Assembly (NCBI GenBank): GCA_900323505.1
Contig: OOIN01000008.1
Coordinates: 1,256,501-1,320,500, forward strand
Source of the DNA: Ustilago trichophora
Lineage: Eukaryota > Basidiomycota > Ustilaginomycetes > Ustilaginales > Ustilaginaceae
Length of the DNA stretch: 64,000 nucleotides
Direction: 5' to 3'
Positions 63,311 to 64,000 of this stretch are shown here, one piece after another (the first letter of the stretch is position 1; the number at the start of each line of letters is the position of its first letter). The translations under genes and the position numbers were made by a program. A model generated the notes under the pieces. The model was not told the DNA's origin, did not search any database, and saw nothing but the letters and a program-made list of their open reading frames with translations.

Positions 63311-64000
63311 AGTTGCAGAGTCGGTGGAGGGGAGGCCTTGTCGAGCGCGGTTCTGACTTTGACGACCTAAGCCTGCGACGTTGTCCGGACGTATGTTGGC
63401 TCCCGGCAGGTAAGGAGTGCAAGAGCTCCTGTATTCTCTCTCTGTCGCCGAGTCAAAGTGTCGCCGGAGATGTGGAATGTGTAGGTGTGGAAGGAAGGAG
63501 CAAGTGTGTCGTATGTGTCAAATTCAACCAACAAGTGGAGTGACTTGCTGCGCAGTTGCACCGTGCGTGCGCCTTTTTTCGGAACGACAAAAAATGTTGA
63601 AATTATCACGCTAACACCCTTACCCGAAAACTCCAACCATCACTCTTCGACCCTTGAAGCGGTCTTTGCCTCTCAACCAAAGACGTTTGCGTTGCAGACC
63701 CTCGGGAACGAGATGAGCATGTCTAGCTCCATATTTCGGGACTTCGAGGACGCACACTAGCACAAGAAAGCTTCCGGAACGAGGCCAGGAACGCCATGCT
63801 GGCGCATACTCAAGGAGTCGACCGTAAGCGGGGGAACAAGGTACAGACCGCCCTCAGCTCCTTGATTCATGCTGCAACGCATACCGTACCACATCTCACG
63901 ATCGTCCGAGACGCAGAAACCGGAAGCAGCCTTCTGTTGCGATATCTATTTCTCGAAGCGGCGTGAGCAACCAGATTGCGCCTGAAGAGGCGCGAGCTCA
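63311..64000. other. CSN4 upstream region to window end
   Basis: No gene resolved. Near the end, one plus-strand frame from about 63739 to 63970 stays open (Arg/Ala/Thr-rich) and a GTAAGC-like donor occurs at about 63821. A gene may start beyond the window; the evidence is too weak to call one. Confidence 0.35.

Overview
The window is nuclear DNA of a filamentous or dimorphic fungus, most likely a basidiomycete smut (Ustilaginales-like). This is inferred from gene content, mostly single-exon housekeeping genes with long unbroken frames, short introns of about 70-120 bp (GTRNGT donors, CTGAC/CTAAC-type branch sites) outside the ribosomal-protein genes, very long ribosomal-protein introns, and many CT/GA and CA microsatellites. 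The species cannot be fixed from sequence alone. All family assignments come from motifs read by eye; no database search was run.

Layout. 1-1.9 kb: 3' end of a His-rich protein of unknown function. 2.4-8.4 kb: tRNA ligase (Trl1), prefoldin subunit 6 and a mitochondrial-looking DEDDy 3'-5' exonuclease. 9.1-13 kb: divergent ribosomal genes RPS17 (eS17) and RPS22 (uS8). 13.7-18.2 kb: a GH8 glycosidase, seryl-tRNA synthetase and zuotin. 18.8-22.6 kb: a second divergent ribosomal pair, RPL42 (eL42) and RPL14 (eL14). 24.3-32.1 kb: a large USP deubiquitinase, a four-helix membrane protein and THO complex subunit 7. 32.1-34.8 kb: a gene-free island with a tRNA-like Pol III unit and AGGC-rich repeats. 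34.8-40.8 kb: a Kre6/Skn1 beta-1,6-glucan synthesis protein, then three small unrecognised, mostly membrane-type genes. 41.2-49.3 kb: a CNBP/Gis2 zinc-knuckle protein with seven exons, prolyl-tRNA synthetase, mitochondrial ferredoxin and a mitochondrial-looking SDR polyol dehydrogenase. 49.3-52.5 kb: gene-free. 52.5-63.3 kb: a GH2 glycosidase, Bfr1, a TMEM14 protein, a type I membrane protein and COP9 signalosome subunit 4.

Much of the content serves RNA maturation and translation: tRNA splicing, four ribosomal proteins, two aminoacyl-tRNA synthetases, zuotin, prefoldin, CNBP, Bfr1 and THO. Both divergent ribosomal promoters share a 12-bp palindrome, CCTCGGCCGAGG, next to a CACGTG box.

The items most worth a second look are: an unrecognised 306-residue protein with a precise internal duplication built around a W-x-C-x2-C-Q motif; two micro-exons of 11 and 5 nt that complete zinc knuckles in the CNBP gene; the shared ribosomal promoter palindrome; structured elements in RPS22 intron 2; a GH8 enzyme in a fungus; and dispersed CAGTACTG/(CAGTA)n motifs.
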